A stretch of DNA of 6,368 nucleotides from Elusimicrobiota bacterium (GCA_031271365.1 JAISVV010000004.1:1-6368); one strand, 5' to 3'. Counted from the stretch's first letter, positions 1-5,871 are shown. The notes: a model not told the origin generated them from the sequence alone. A program made the numbers and translations.

Positions 1-2
1 CC

Positions 3-878
3 GAAAAACTTACGGCGGAAAAGGCCGAAAACGCGGCAAGTTCGCTTTTAAAAATAGCCTCTTCCAAGGAAGAAGGCGTGGCCGTGATAAAAGTGCGCGG
101 CGCGATAGAAGAAGGCACCGACACCGGCTTCAGCGCGCGGCAAAGCGCGTCCGCGGTTGCGCGGCGCATAAGGACTTTGGCCGAGCGCAAAGAAGTTAAA
201 GGCCTTCTTTTAGATATCAACTCGCCCGGCGGCACTGTGGGCGCGGTGCAGGATATACACAACGCGGTTTTGTATTTTAAAAGCAAACAAAAACCGGTTG
301 TCGCTTTGTTTAGGGACGTGGCCGCAAGCGGCGGTTTTTATATCGCAATGGGCGCCGATAAAGTTATAGCCCAGCCGGGCACGATGACGGGCTCTATAGG
401 CGTTATAATGAACGCCGGCAACTTTGAAGGCCTGCTGGAAAAGGTGGGCATTAAATTTATGCCGATAAAATCGGGCAAACATAAAGACATGGGCGCTTTC
501 TACCGCCCCAGGACCGAGGAAGAAACCGCCCTGCTGCAAGAGATGATAGAAGACACCTACATGCAGTTTTTTAACGCCGTTAAAACCGGCCGGCCCAATA
601 TAGACGAAAGCAGCTTAAGAGTATACGCCGACGGCCGCATCTTTACAGGAGAGCGCGCCAAAGCCGTCGGCCTTATAGACGACTTGGGCGGCGAGGAAAA
701 GGCTAAAGAATATCTTTCGCAGCTTACCGGCATAAAAGACGTTAAACTTTTGGGCCTGCGCGCCAGCAATGTGATGGATTTGTTTTTGCTAGCGCCCGCC
801 AGCCTGGAAAATAAGATGTCGCTCTCTAAAATGGAAGAACTTGCCACCCCCAAAGTGGCCTATCTGTGGACGATATAG
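3..878 (+). CDS. sppA: Signal peptide peptidase SppA, single-domain type, 5'-truncated by window
   Basis: Membrane-anchored serine protease of the SppA family (S49, ClpP/crotonase-like fold), which degrades signal peptides left in the membrane after secretion. The frame is open from the first bases, so the true start and the usual N-terminal membrane anchor lie upstream; the GTG at 78 is probably internal. Counting from that GTG, NSPGG (48-52) forms the oxyanion region. SGG at 84-86 holds the likely nucleophile Ser84 (bases 327-329), and GKHKDMG at 133-139 holds the likely general base Lys136 (bases 483-485). The 52-residue Ser-Lys spacing matches the Bacillus subtilis Ser147/Lys199 dyad as I recall it. 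TGSIGV (104-109) is also typical. About 292 residues are visible, which fits the short single-domain form and not the roughly 600-residue tandem E. coli form. An AGGAG overlapping its stop serves the next gene. Identification is firm; the start is unknown. Confidence 0.95.
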   Translation, partial: EKLTAEKAENAASSLLKIASSKEEGVAVIKVRGAIEEGTDTGFSARQSASAVARRIRTLAERKEVKGLLLDINSPGGTVGAVQDIHNAVLYFKSKQKPVVALFRDVAASGGFYIAMGADKVIAQPGTMTGSIGVIMNAGNFEGLLEKVGIKFMPIKSGKHKDMGAFYRPRTEEETALLQEMIEDTYMQFFNAVKTGRPNIDESSLRVYADGRIFTGERAKAVGLIDDLGGEEKAKEYLSQLTGIKDVKLLGLRASNVMDLFLLAPASLENKMSLSKMEELATPKVAYLWTI

Positions 879-881
879 GAG
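877..881 (+). promoter_or_regulatory. Shine-Dalgarno site for the membrane protein gene, overlapping the sppA stop
   Basis: AGGAG lies six bases before the ATG at 888 and shares two bases with the sppA TAG stop (876-878). It is the clearest ribosome binding site in the window. It fixes the start of the downstream gene and suggests translational coupling to sppA. Confidence 0.8.
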
Positions 882-887
882 CGCGCC

Positions 888-1466
888 ATGACAGTTTTTA
901 ATAATTTGCTGGAAATCGCCCAAAACCCAAGCGCGCAGATAAACAAAATCATGCAGGAGCGCCGGCTGCCGCTGGCCTTACTGGGTTATTTTACGGGCGC
1001 TTTAAGCGTGGTTATGGCAAGCTCTCTTGCGCAAGGCCTGCTTCATGGCAAAAGTTTTTTTGTGTTTAGCGTTATTTTTGTGCTGGGCCTTAACTTGTGC
1101 CTGGGCTTCTTTTTAGCGTCAAGCGCGCATTTGCTTTTAGAGCTTACCACGGGTAAAGGCCGCGCCGCGGGTTTGTTTGTGCTTATCGGCCTGTCGGAAT
1201 TTGCTAAAACCTTGCTGGTGGCTTTTGCTCTTATAGCGCGCGCTTTGCCCGCGGCGGAGCCTTTCGGGCCGCTTGTTACGCTGCTGGCTTTGCTGCTGCA
1301 GCTTTTCTTTATTTTATTTTTAATGCAAAAGGCTTACGGGCTGGGTAAAATAAAAACGTTTTTTGCGCTGGCGGCTTCTTTGGCGCCGGCTTTTATCAGT
1401 ATGTTTTTGATAGCCGGGTTTGTGATAATAGTATTTTTAAAAGCCGTGATTAAACTTTTTTCTTAG
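888..1466 (+). CDS. Five-helix integral membrane protein, Yip1-like, function unknown
   Basis: A 192-residue hydrophobic protein. I do not recognise a specific family with certainty. The layout resembles the bacterial Yip1/DUF1282 membrane proteins: a short amphipathic N-terminus with a Pro (about 1-27), then about five hydrophobic segments near residues 28-49, 56-84, 95-117, 125-147 and 160-186. Short polar loops carry ELTTGKGRAAG between helices 2 and 3 and KAYGLGKIKT before helix 5. No catalytic motif and no cleavable signal peptide is evident. The ATG at 888 is supported by AGGAG at 877-881, six bases upstream, overlapping the sppA stop. The stop TAG directly abuts the nnrE ATG. Sitting between sppA and nnrE in an apparent operon, it probably acts in the cytoplasmic membrane; a link to SppA is only inferred from position. 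Yip1-like assignment is moderate and function unknown. Confidence 0.85.
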   Translation: MTVFNNLLEIAQNPSAQINKIMQERRLPLALLGYFTGALSVVMASSLAQGLLHGKSFFVFSVIFVLGLNLCLGFFLASSAHLLLELTTGKGRAAGLFVLIGLSEFAKTLLVAFALIARALPAAEPFGPLVTLLALLLQLFFILFLMQKAYGLGKIKTFFALAASLAPAFISMFLIAGFVIIVFLKAVIKLFS

Positions 1467-2129
1467 ATGAAAAACTTGGTTTCCGTAAAAGAAATGCGGG
1501 ATTACGAGTCGGCGCTTTTTGCCAAAGGCATAAGCGCCGATATTGTTATGGAAAACGCCGGCCGCCTTTGCGCGCAGGAGCTTATTAACGCTTACTTTAA
1601 CGACGGCCAAACCGGGCAGGTAAGCGTTTTTTGCGGCCCGGGCAATAACGGCGGCGACGGCCTTGTCCTGGCGCGCTGCCTGCTGGAAAACCGCATCGCG
1701 GCCGTTTGCTACATAATGCGCCCGCGCGGCGAGTATAAGCCGCTGGTTTTAAAAAATATCAAGCGCGCGTTTGTTTGTGGGCTTTCCGTAAAAGAAGTGG
1801 AAAGCGTGAAAGACGTTAAAGCCGCCATTGAAAAAAGTTTTATTGCCGTTGACGCCGTTTTAGGCCTTGGCGCCGCGCCCGAAACCAGCCCGTTTTTGGA
1901 AGATTTATGCGCCGCCATAAATACCTGCAAAACAGTTATAAGCATTGACGGCCCGACGGGCGTTGACATGGACAGCGGCAAGCCGTACCTTAAAAACGCC
2001 GTTAAAGCAACGCAGACTTATACGCTTGGTTTTATTAAAAAAGGGCTGGTTGTTGCCGCGGCAAAAGAATATACGGGCAAATTGCTTTTACTTGATATAT
2101 TTAGCCAAATCGGCGGAAATTTCAAATAA
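1467..2129 (+). CDS. nnrE: NAD(P)H-hydrate epimerase, stand-alone YjeF_N domain
   Basis: Cytosolic metabolite-repair enzyme that interconverts the R and S forms of hydrated NADH/NADPH so that the S-specific dehydratase NnrD can restore the cofactor. The 220 residues form one YjeF_N Rossmann-like domain. MENAG is at 28-32, the nucleotide-binding loop GPGNNGGDG at 57-65, DAVLGLG at 129-135 (Asp129 is the likely catalytic acid), DGPTGVDMDSG at 161-171 and YTLGFIKKGL at 185-194. It ends after the epimerase domain, so the C-terminal ADP/ATP-dependent dehydratase domain, fused in E. coli YjeF, is absent and must be encoded elsewhere if present. The ATG directly follows the TAG of the membrane protein gene, with no clear Shine-Dalgarno sequence, so translation probably depends on reinitiation. 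The last 42 bases overlap tilS on the other strand. Family assignment is very secure. Confidence 0.95.
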   Translation: MKNLVSVKEMRDYESALFAKGISADIVMENAGRLCAQELINAYFNDGQTGQVSVFCGPGNNGGDGLVLARCLLENRIAAVCYIMRPRGEYKPLVLKNIKRAFVCGLSVKEVESVKDVKAAIEKSFIAVDAVLGLGAAPETSPFLEDLCAAINTCKTVISIDGPTGVDMDSGKPYLKNAVKATQTYTLGFIKKGLVVAAAKEYTGKLLLLDIFSQIGGNFK

Positions 2130-2813
2130 ATGCTGCCTTATTTGCGGCTGCCTGCTTTCCAGCGCAGGCAGCAGTTTAAGGCGCACCCAGTTGCGGGTAT
2201 AGATATCTTCAAAATTAGTTTCGTCGTCGATATAATCTAATTTATTTTCTTTGATATAGGCCAAAATTTGCGCGCGCGTTATGCACAGAAAAGGGCGTAT
2301 AATTTCGGTTTTGCCCAGCATTCTTTTTACCGGTATGCCCAGGAGGCCCTTTGCCTTCGTGCCGCGCAGCAGATTTAGTAAAATAGTTTCGGCATGGTCG
2401 TCAAGGTGGTGGGCAAGGGCTATTTTGGCGCATTTATTTTCTTTGGCGGCCTCTTCCAGCGCGGCGTAGCGGGCTTTGCGCGCGGCGTGTTCGGCGCTTA
2501 ACTTATATTTTTTGGCAACTTCTTTTACGTTAACGTTTTTGAGGATAAAGGGCACGCCGAGTTTAAGGGCCAGGTTTTGGGCAAAAGCGGCGTCGCGCCC
2601 GGCTTGTTTGCGAAGGCCGTGGTTTACGTGGCAGGCAAAAAGTTTAAACTGCTTTTTGCGCGCCATATGCGCGGCAAAATGCAGCAAAGCCGCGGAATCC
2701 GCCCCGCCGGAAAGCCCGACAAGCGCCGCCGCTTTGGTTTTAAAAAGGCAATTTTTTTTGTCAAAAGCCAAAAGTTTTTGCCAAACGGCGGCTTTAAAGT
2801 TTAATGTTTGCAT
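2088..2813 (-). CDS. tilS: tRNA(Ile)-lysidine synthase, minimal PP-loop form
   Basis: ATP-dependent enzyme that attaches lysine to C34 of the CAU-anticodon tRNA-Ile, making lysidine so that the tRNA reads AUA and is charged with isoleucine. The N-type ATP pyrophosphatase domain is complete. The P-loop SGGADS is at 35-40, HVNHGLR at 62-68, HHLDDHAETILLNLLRG at 135-151, GLLGIP at 156-161, IIRPFL at 171-176, and DETN with RNWVRLKLLP at 197-216. The protein stops at 241 residues, about 25 past that last motif, so the substrate-binding and C-terminal domains of the 432-residue E. coli enzyme are missing. It is also shorter than the 311-residue Aquifex form. The ATG at 2811-2813 is the only good start before an upstream in-frame TGA (2862-2864), and it has no Shine-Dalgarno sequence. 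Function is very likely, because the gene is normally essential. Confidence 0.95.
   Translation of the reverse strand: MQTLNFKAAVWQKLLAFDKKNCLFKTKAAALVGLSGGADSAALLHFAAHMARKKQFKLFACHVNHGLRKQAGRDAAFAQNLALKLGVPFILKNVNVKEVAKKYKLSAEHAARKARYAALEEAAKENKCAKIALAHHLDDHAETILLNLLRGTKAKGLLGIPVKRMLGKTEIIRPFLCITRAQILAYIKENKLDYIDDETNFEDIYTRNWVRLKLLPALESRQPQIRQHLFEISADLAKYIK
2147..2172 (+). terminator. GC-rich hairpin just past nnrE, inside tilS; possible weak terminator
   Basis: A perfect 9-bp inverted repeat, GCTGCCTGC (2147-2155) and GCAGGCAGC (2164-2172), surrounds an 8-base loop. It begins 17 bases after the nnrE stop. The following bases, AGTTTAAGG, have only three T residues together, so it is not a textbook intrinsic terminator. 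The same bases encode the end of the TilS PP-loop domain (around LPALESRQP), so coding constraint alone could explain it. It may help end or stabilise the left operon transcript. Confidence 0.3.
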
Positions 2814-2843
2814 AAATAAAAGATATAATTTATCTAAGTGTTC

Positions 2844-2857
2844 TTTATTATAATAAA
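2844..2857. repeat. 14-bp perfect palindrome containing a symmetric -10 box
   Basis: TTTATTATAATAAA reads identically on both strands and carries TATAAT in each direction, at 2849-2854 plus and 2852-2847 minus. It lies between two divergent genes, 20 bases before the response regulator ATG. It could be a shared bidirectional -10 element or a small operator. An AT-only palindrome in an AT-rich spacer could also arise by chance. Confidence 0.6.
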
Positions 2858-2863
2858 TTTGTC

Positions 2864-2868
2864 AGGGG
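2864..2868 (+). promoter_or_regulatory. Shine-Dalgarno-like site for the response regulator
   Basis: AGGGG sits nine bases before the ATG at 2878 in an otherwise AT-rich leader. It supports that ATG as the start. Confidence 0.6.
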
Positions 2869-2877
2869 TATTTAATT

Positions 2878-3264
2878 ATGACGGAACTTAAGAAAAAAAT
2901 TGTCGTAATAGAAGACGAAGCCGATATACTTGAACTTTTAAACATGGTGCTTACCAACGCGGGGTATGACGTTTTCCTCTGCGATAACGGGCGCAATGCC
3001 ATAGACCTTATCAGCAAAGTGCGCCCGCACCTGGTGATTTTAGACGTAATGCTGCCCGGTTTTGACGGCCAGGCTATTGTAAAAGCCATGTCCGAAAGCG
3101 ATGATTTGGTGGAGACAACCGTCCTTATAACATCAGCCTTGGAAGAATCCCGCAAGATGTTTATCTCTTACCCGCAGGTGCGCGATTTTTGCATAAAACC
3201 TTTCAGGACATCGGGCTTGCTGCAAAAAGTGCGCGAGCTGATGGGCGACGCGCAAAGCGCCTAA
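2878..3264 (+). CDS. Single-domain response regulator (REC only)
   Basis: A 128-residue cytoplasmic receiver domain with no output domain, the type that relays phosphate from a histidine kinase or acts by protein contact, as CheY and Spo0F do. All key receiver residues are visible: acidic pair Glu12/Asp13 in VIEDEAD, phosphoacceptor Asp56 in LDVMLPGFDG, switch Ser86 in LITSAL (Ser replacing the commoner Thr), and Lys107 followed by cis-Pro108 in IKPF. It should therefore be able to accept phosphate. The ATG at 2878 is preceded by AGGGG at 2864-2868. No kinase, chemotaxis gene or partner is visible; it is flanked by divergent tilS and convergent birA, overlapping birA by 4 bp, so it is monocistronic here. 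The last residues after the final helix (GDAQSA) are a short tail. Family is certain; pathway and partners are unknown. Confidence 0.93.
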   Translation: MTELKKKIVVIEDEADILELLNMVLTNAGYDVFLCDNGRNAIDLISKVRPHLVILDVMLPGFDGQAIVKAMSESDDLVETTVLITSALEESRKMFISYPQVRDFCIKPFRTSGLLQKVRELMGDAQSA

Positions 3265-3824
3265 ACGCCGCGGCCCCACTGCAGGTAAAAGCCGGCAAAA
3301 TTGCGCAGCAGGGCGTCGCGGAACTCGGTGATATCGGCTTCCCTTTTTATAATTTGCTTAACGCTTGCGGCTTTTATTTGCGCGCAAACCTTGTTATTGA
3401 GGTTTACGCCTATGCCTAAGGCCAGCCAGTTTAAACTCTCCTGCTGCAGCGAAGTTTCTATCAAAACCCCCGCTATTTTTTTGTAAACCCCGTTTTGCAA
3501 AGCCAGCACGTCGTTGGGCAGCTTTATTTTGGTTTTTACGCCGTAAAGCTCCCGCAGCGTTTTGGCCACCGCCATGCCGGTTTTTACGCTTAAAGCCGCC
3601 GTGTTTTTAACCTGTCTGTCCGGGCGCAAAATAAGGCTGATGTACAAACCGCCCGCCTGCGCGTCCCACCCGCGCTCAAAGCGGCCGCGGCCGTTGGTTT
3701 GGCTTTTTGCCTGCACAAGCACATTGCCTTCCTCAAGCGTTTGGGCAAGTTCTTTGGCGATATCCTGGGTGGAGGTTACTTCGTCCAGTTCTATAATGCG
3801 GTTTAGTTCAAATTTAAATTGCAT
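3261..3824 (-). CDS. birA: Biotin-[acetyl-CoA-carboxylase] ligase, monofunctional short form
   Basis: Activates biotin with ATP to biotinyl-5'-AMP and transfers it to the lysine of the biotin carboxyl carrier protein of acetyl-CoA carboxylase or related carboxylases. The catalytic core shows EVTSTQD at 15-21, the biotinyl-AMP loop TNGRGRFERGW at 43-53, GGLYISLILRP at 58-68, KLPNDV at 101-106, KIAGVLIET at 116-124 (Lys116 is the probable catalytic lysine) and GIGVNLNN at 137-144. KLPNDV replaces the usual KWPND. There is no N-terminal winged-helix domain, so it should not repress biotin genes, and at 187 residues the C-terminal SH3-like domain is reduced or absent. The ATG lies 3 bp after the uvrB stop; AAAGG inside the uvrB end, 10 bases upstream, may serve as its ribosome site. 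Last gene of the marC-uvrB-birA block. Confidence 0.93.
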   Translation of the reverse strand: MQFKFELNRIIELDEVTSTQDIAKELAQTLEEGNVLVQAKSQTNGRGRFERGWDAQAGGLYISLILRPDRQVKNTAALSVKTGMAVAKTLRELYGVKTKIKLPNDVLALQNGVYKKIAGVLIETSLQQESLNWLALGIGVNLNNKVCAQIKAASVKQIIKREADITEFRDALLRNFAGFYLQWGRGV

Positions 3825-3827
3825 AAA

Positions 3828-5852
3828 TTATTTACCTTTCTTTTTCTTTGCGGTTTTTTGCTCGGGCAGAACCATGTCTTTAAGCTCAAAAAGCCTGTCG
3901 CGCAGCTGCGCGGCAAGCTCAAAGTTAAGATTGTCTGCGGCGGCCGACATTTGTTTTTCCAAATCTCTTATCAAAGCCGGTATGTTTTTGGCTTTGGGCA
4001 GCACGTCCTGCAAAGTGTGTATAACGCTAAGGCCGCCGGATTTTGTTCTGTCTTTAAATTCTTTTAATTCCACTTCGGCTTTTTGTATTGTTTTGGGTTT
4101 GATATTATGCGCTTTGTTATAGGCCTCTTGTATGCCGCGGCGGCGGTCCATTTCGGCCAGGGCGTATTCTATGGAGGGCGTTTTCCTTTGGGCATACAAA
4201 ACCACCTCGCCTTCTACGTTGCGCGCGGCGCGCCCGGAGATTTGTATAAGCGTGGTGGAATTGCGTAAAAAGCCTTCGTTATCGGCGTCTAAAATGGCTA
4301 CAAGGCCCACTTGCGGGATATCAATGCCCTCGCGCAGCAGATTAATGCCCACTAAAACGTCAAAGCCGCCTTGCGTGAACTCTTTTAAAATATCAATCCT
4401 CTCCAGCGCGTCTATGTCGGAGTGCAAATAACGCGCCTTAACGCCCTTTTCCAGCAGGAAACTTGATAAATCCTCTGCCGTTTTTTTGGTTAAAGCCAAA
4501 ACCAGAGAGCGTTGTTTTTGTTTGGTTTTCTCTAAAATGCGCTGCAGTAAATCGTGTATTTGGCCTTCTGTGGGGCGCAGGATTACGGGCGGGTCCACCA
4601 GGCCGGTGGGGCGGATAATTTGCTCCACTATATTGTTTTGAGATTCGGTTAACTCATACGGCCCCGGCGTGGCGGAGACAAAAACCGCGCTTGGCAGCAG
4701 GCTTTCCCACTCGTCAAATTTAAGCGGGCGGTTATCTAGAGCGCTTGGCAGACGGAAACCGAAATCTATCAGCATTTGCTTGCGCGCCTTATCGCCGTTA
4801 TACATGCCGCGTATCTGCGGCACGGCTACGTGCGATTCGTCTACAATCACCATAAAATCTTTGTAGCGTTTAAAGTAATCAAACAAACAATGCGGGCGGC
4901 TGCCCGGCGTGCGGCGTTCCAATTGGCGGGAATAATTTTCTATCCCGGAGCAAAAACCGGTTTGGCGCAGCATTTCCAAGTCGTAATTAGTGCGCTGTTT
5001 TATGCGGTGCGCCTCCAGCGGTTTGCCGGCGTCTTCGAAGAATTTAACCTGCAGGTCGCGCTCGGCGGCGATATTTTGCAAAGCGTCTTCAAAGCCTTCT
5101 TCGGCCGATACAAACTGCTTGGCGGGCGACACCCAAACCTCGGCCAGTTCGTTGATAACGTCGCCGGTGACGGGGTGGATTTCCTGTATTTCTTTAATGG
5201 TTTTGCCTTCTATATTAACGCGCAAAGCGTTTTGCGAATACGGCGGGAAAATATCTATATGCGCCCCGCGCACACGGAAGTTTTTTTCAGCAAAGTCCAT
5301 ATCGCTTCTTTCGTACAAAATTTTGATGAGGTGCGCGGTAAGCTCTGTGCGCGTAAGCATTTCGCCGCGTTTTAGGCGTATGCGCAGCTTTTGAAAGTTC
5401 TCCGGCGAGCCGATATTGTATATGCTGGAAACCGAGGCCACCACAATAGTGTCCTTGCGCGTTAGAAGCGAGTTGGTTGCTTTAAGGCGCAGCTTTTCTA
5501 TGTGGTCGTTTATGGAGGCGTCCTTTTCTATATAAGAATCGGTTTGGGGGATATAGGCTTCCGGCTGGTAATAATCGTAGTAGGAGATAAAAAACTCAAC
5601 CGCGTTATGGGGGAAGAACTGCTTAAACTCGCTGTAAAGCTGCGCGGCTAAAACTTTGTTGGGCGACATTATCAAAGCCGGCATATTAAGCCGCTCTATA
5701 ACATTTGCCATGGTAAACGTTTTGCCCGAGCCCGTTACGCCCAGCAAGGCAGAGCGTTTGCGGCCCTCTTGTATATTTTGGACAAGCCGGTCTATGGCTT
5801 TGGGCTGGTCGCCCGCGGGGGAAAAGGGGGAAACAAGTTTAAACCTGTCCAT
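3828..5852 (-). CDS. uvrB: Excinuclease ABC subunit UvrB
   Basis: Central subunit of nucleotide excision repair: it is loaded on DNA by UvrA, verifies damage with its beta-hairpin and recruits UvrC for incision. The 674 residues are full length. Walker A GVTGSGKT is at 38-45 (Lys44). The tyrosine-rich damage-sensing hairpin begins at YYDYYQPEAY (91-100) and continues through YIEKDASINDHIEKLR. DESH (Walker B) is at 338-341, SATPGPYEL at 393-401, HSDIDALERIDIL at 477-489, and helicase motifs V-VI span NLLREGID to GRAARN (504-545). The C-terminal UVR motif that contacts UvrC and UvrA covers about 625-660, followed by a lysine-rich tail. Motif VI reads NSTTLIQISGRAARN where most UvrB proteins have [15 protein letters not shown]; the arginines of GRAAR are kept. 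The ATG at 5850-5852 follows GGGG and lies 2 bp after the marC stop. Confidence 0.98.
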   Translation of the reverse strand: MDRFKLVSPFSPAGDQPKAIDRLVQNIQEGRKRSALLGVTGSGKTFTMANVIERLNMPALIMSPNKVLAAQLYSEFKQFFPHNAVEFFISYYDYYQPEAYIPQTDSYIEKDASINDHIEKLRLKATNSLLTRKDTIVVASVSSIYNIGSPENFQKLRIRLKRGEMLTRTELTAHLIKILYERSDMDFAEKNFRVRGAHIDIFPPYSQNALRVNIEGKTIKEIQEIHPVTGDVINELAEVWVSPAKQFVSAEEGFEDALQNIAAERDLQVKFFEDAGKPLEAHRIKQRTNYDLEMLRQTGFCSGIENYSRQLERRTPGSRPHCLFDYFKRYKDFMVIVDESHVAVPQIRGMYNGDKARKQMLIDFGFRLPSALDNRPLKFDEWESLLPSAVFVSATPGPYELTESQNNIVEQIIRPTGLVDPPVILRPTEGQIHDLLQRILEKTKQKQRSLVLALTKKTAEDLSSFLLEKGVKARYLHSDIDALERIDILKEFTQGGFDVLVGINLLREGIDIPQVGLVAILDADNEGFLRNSTTLIQISGRAARNVEGEVVLYAQRKTPSIEYALAEMDRRRGIQEAYNKAHNIKPKTIQKAEVELKEFKDRTKSGGLSVIHTLQDVLPKAKNIPALIRDLEKQMSAAADNLNFELAAQLRDRLFELKDMVLPEQKTAKKKKGK

Positions 5853-5854
5853 AA

Positions 5855-5871
5855 CTACCCCGCAATAGGGG
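5855..5871 (-). promoter_or_regulatory. uvrB ribosome site overlapping the marC stop, in a small hairpin
   Basis: Read on the minus strand, CCCC (5871-5868), a six-base loop, then GGGG (5861-5858) and the marC TAG (5857-5855) precede the uvrB ATG by two bases. GGGG is the best Shine-Dalgarno match for uvrB and could pair with CCCC. A ribosome finishing marC would melt the hairpin, which would couple uvrB translation to marC. The stem is only 4 bp, so this is tentative. Confidence 0.4.

Larger units (their letters stand above)
2814..2877. promoter_or_regulatory. Divergent AT-rich promoter region between tilS and the response regulator
   Basis: This 64-bp spacer is the only real intergenic DNA in the window. 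TATAAT occurs on the plus strand at 2824-2829 and 2849-2854, and on the minus strand at 2852-2847. The last two lie inside the 14-bp perfect palindrome TTTATTATAATAAA (2844-2857). No good -35 box is present: the best 17-bp-spaced candidates match three of six bases (TTAATG at 2801-2806 plus; TTAAAT at 2875-2870 minus). Starting about seven bases past the palindromic -10 would give leaders of about 17 bases for the response regulator and 27 for tilS. Promoter presence is likely; the exact boxes are inferred. Confidence 0.55.

Noticed and set aside
78..80. GTG as the start of sppA
   Set aside because: The frame is open to the window's left edge with plausible SppA sequence upstream, and the family needs an N-terminal membrane anchor not seen here. 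The gene is cut by the window.
1480..1796. 14-bp direct repeat TTTCCGTAAAAGAA at 1480-1493 and 1783-1796 within nnrE
   Set aside because: Both copies are in frame and encode SVKE with preferred codons; there is no further similarity around them, so chance plus codon use is enough.
3250..3260. GCGC-AAA-GCGC hairpin at the end of the response regulator gene as a terminator
   Set aside because: The stem is only 4 bp with a three-base loop and has no T tract; GCGC is very common in this DNA.
3562..4122. Plus-strand open frame spanning the birA-uvrB junction
   Set aside because: Its serine- and cysteine-rich translation matches no family and it is antisense to two well-supported genes.
4776..5375. 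Long plus-strand open frame of 199 codons opposite uvrB
   Set aside because: It lies entirely antisense to a highly conserved, full-length uvrB, has no recognisable motif, and is explained by the codon bias of uvrB in the reverse frame.
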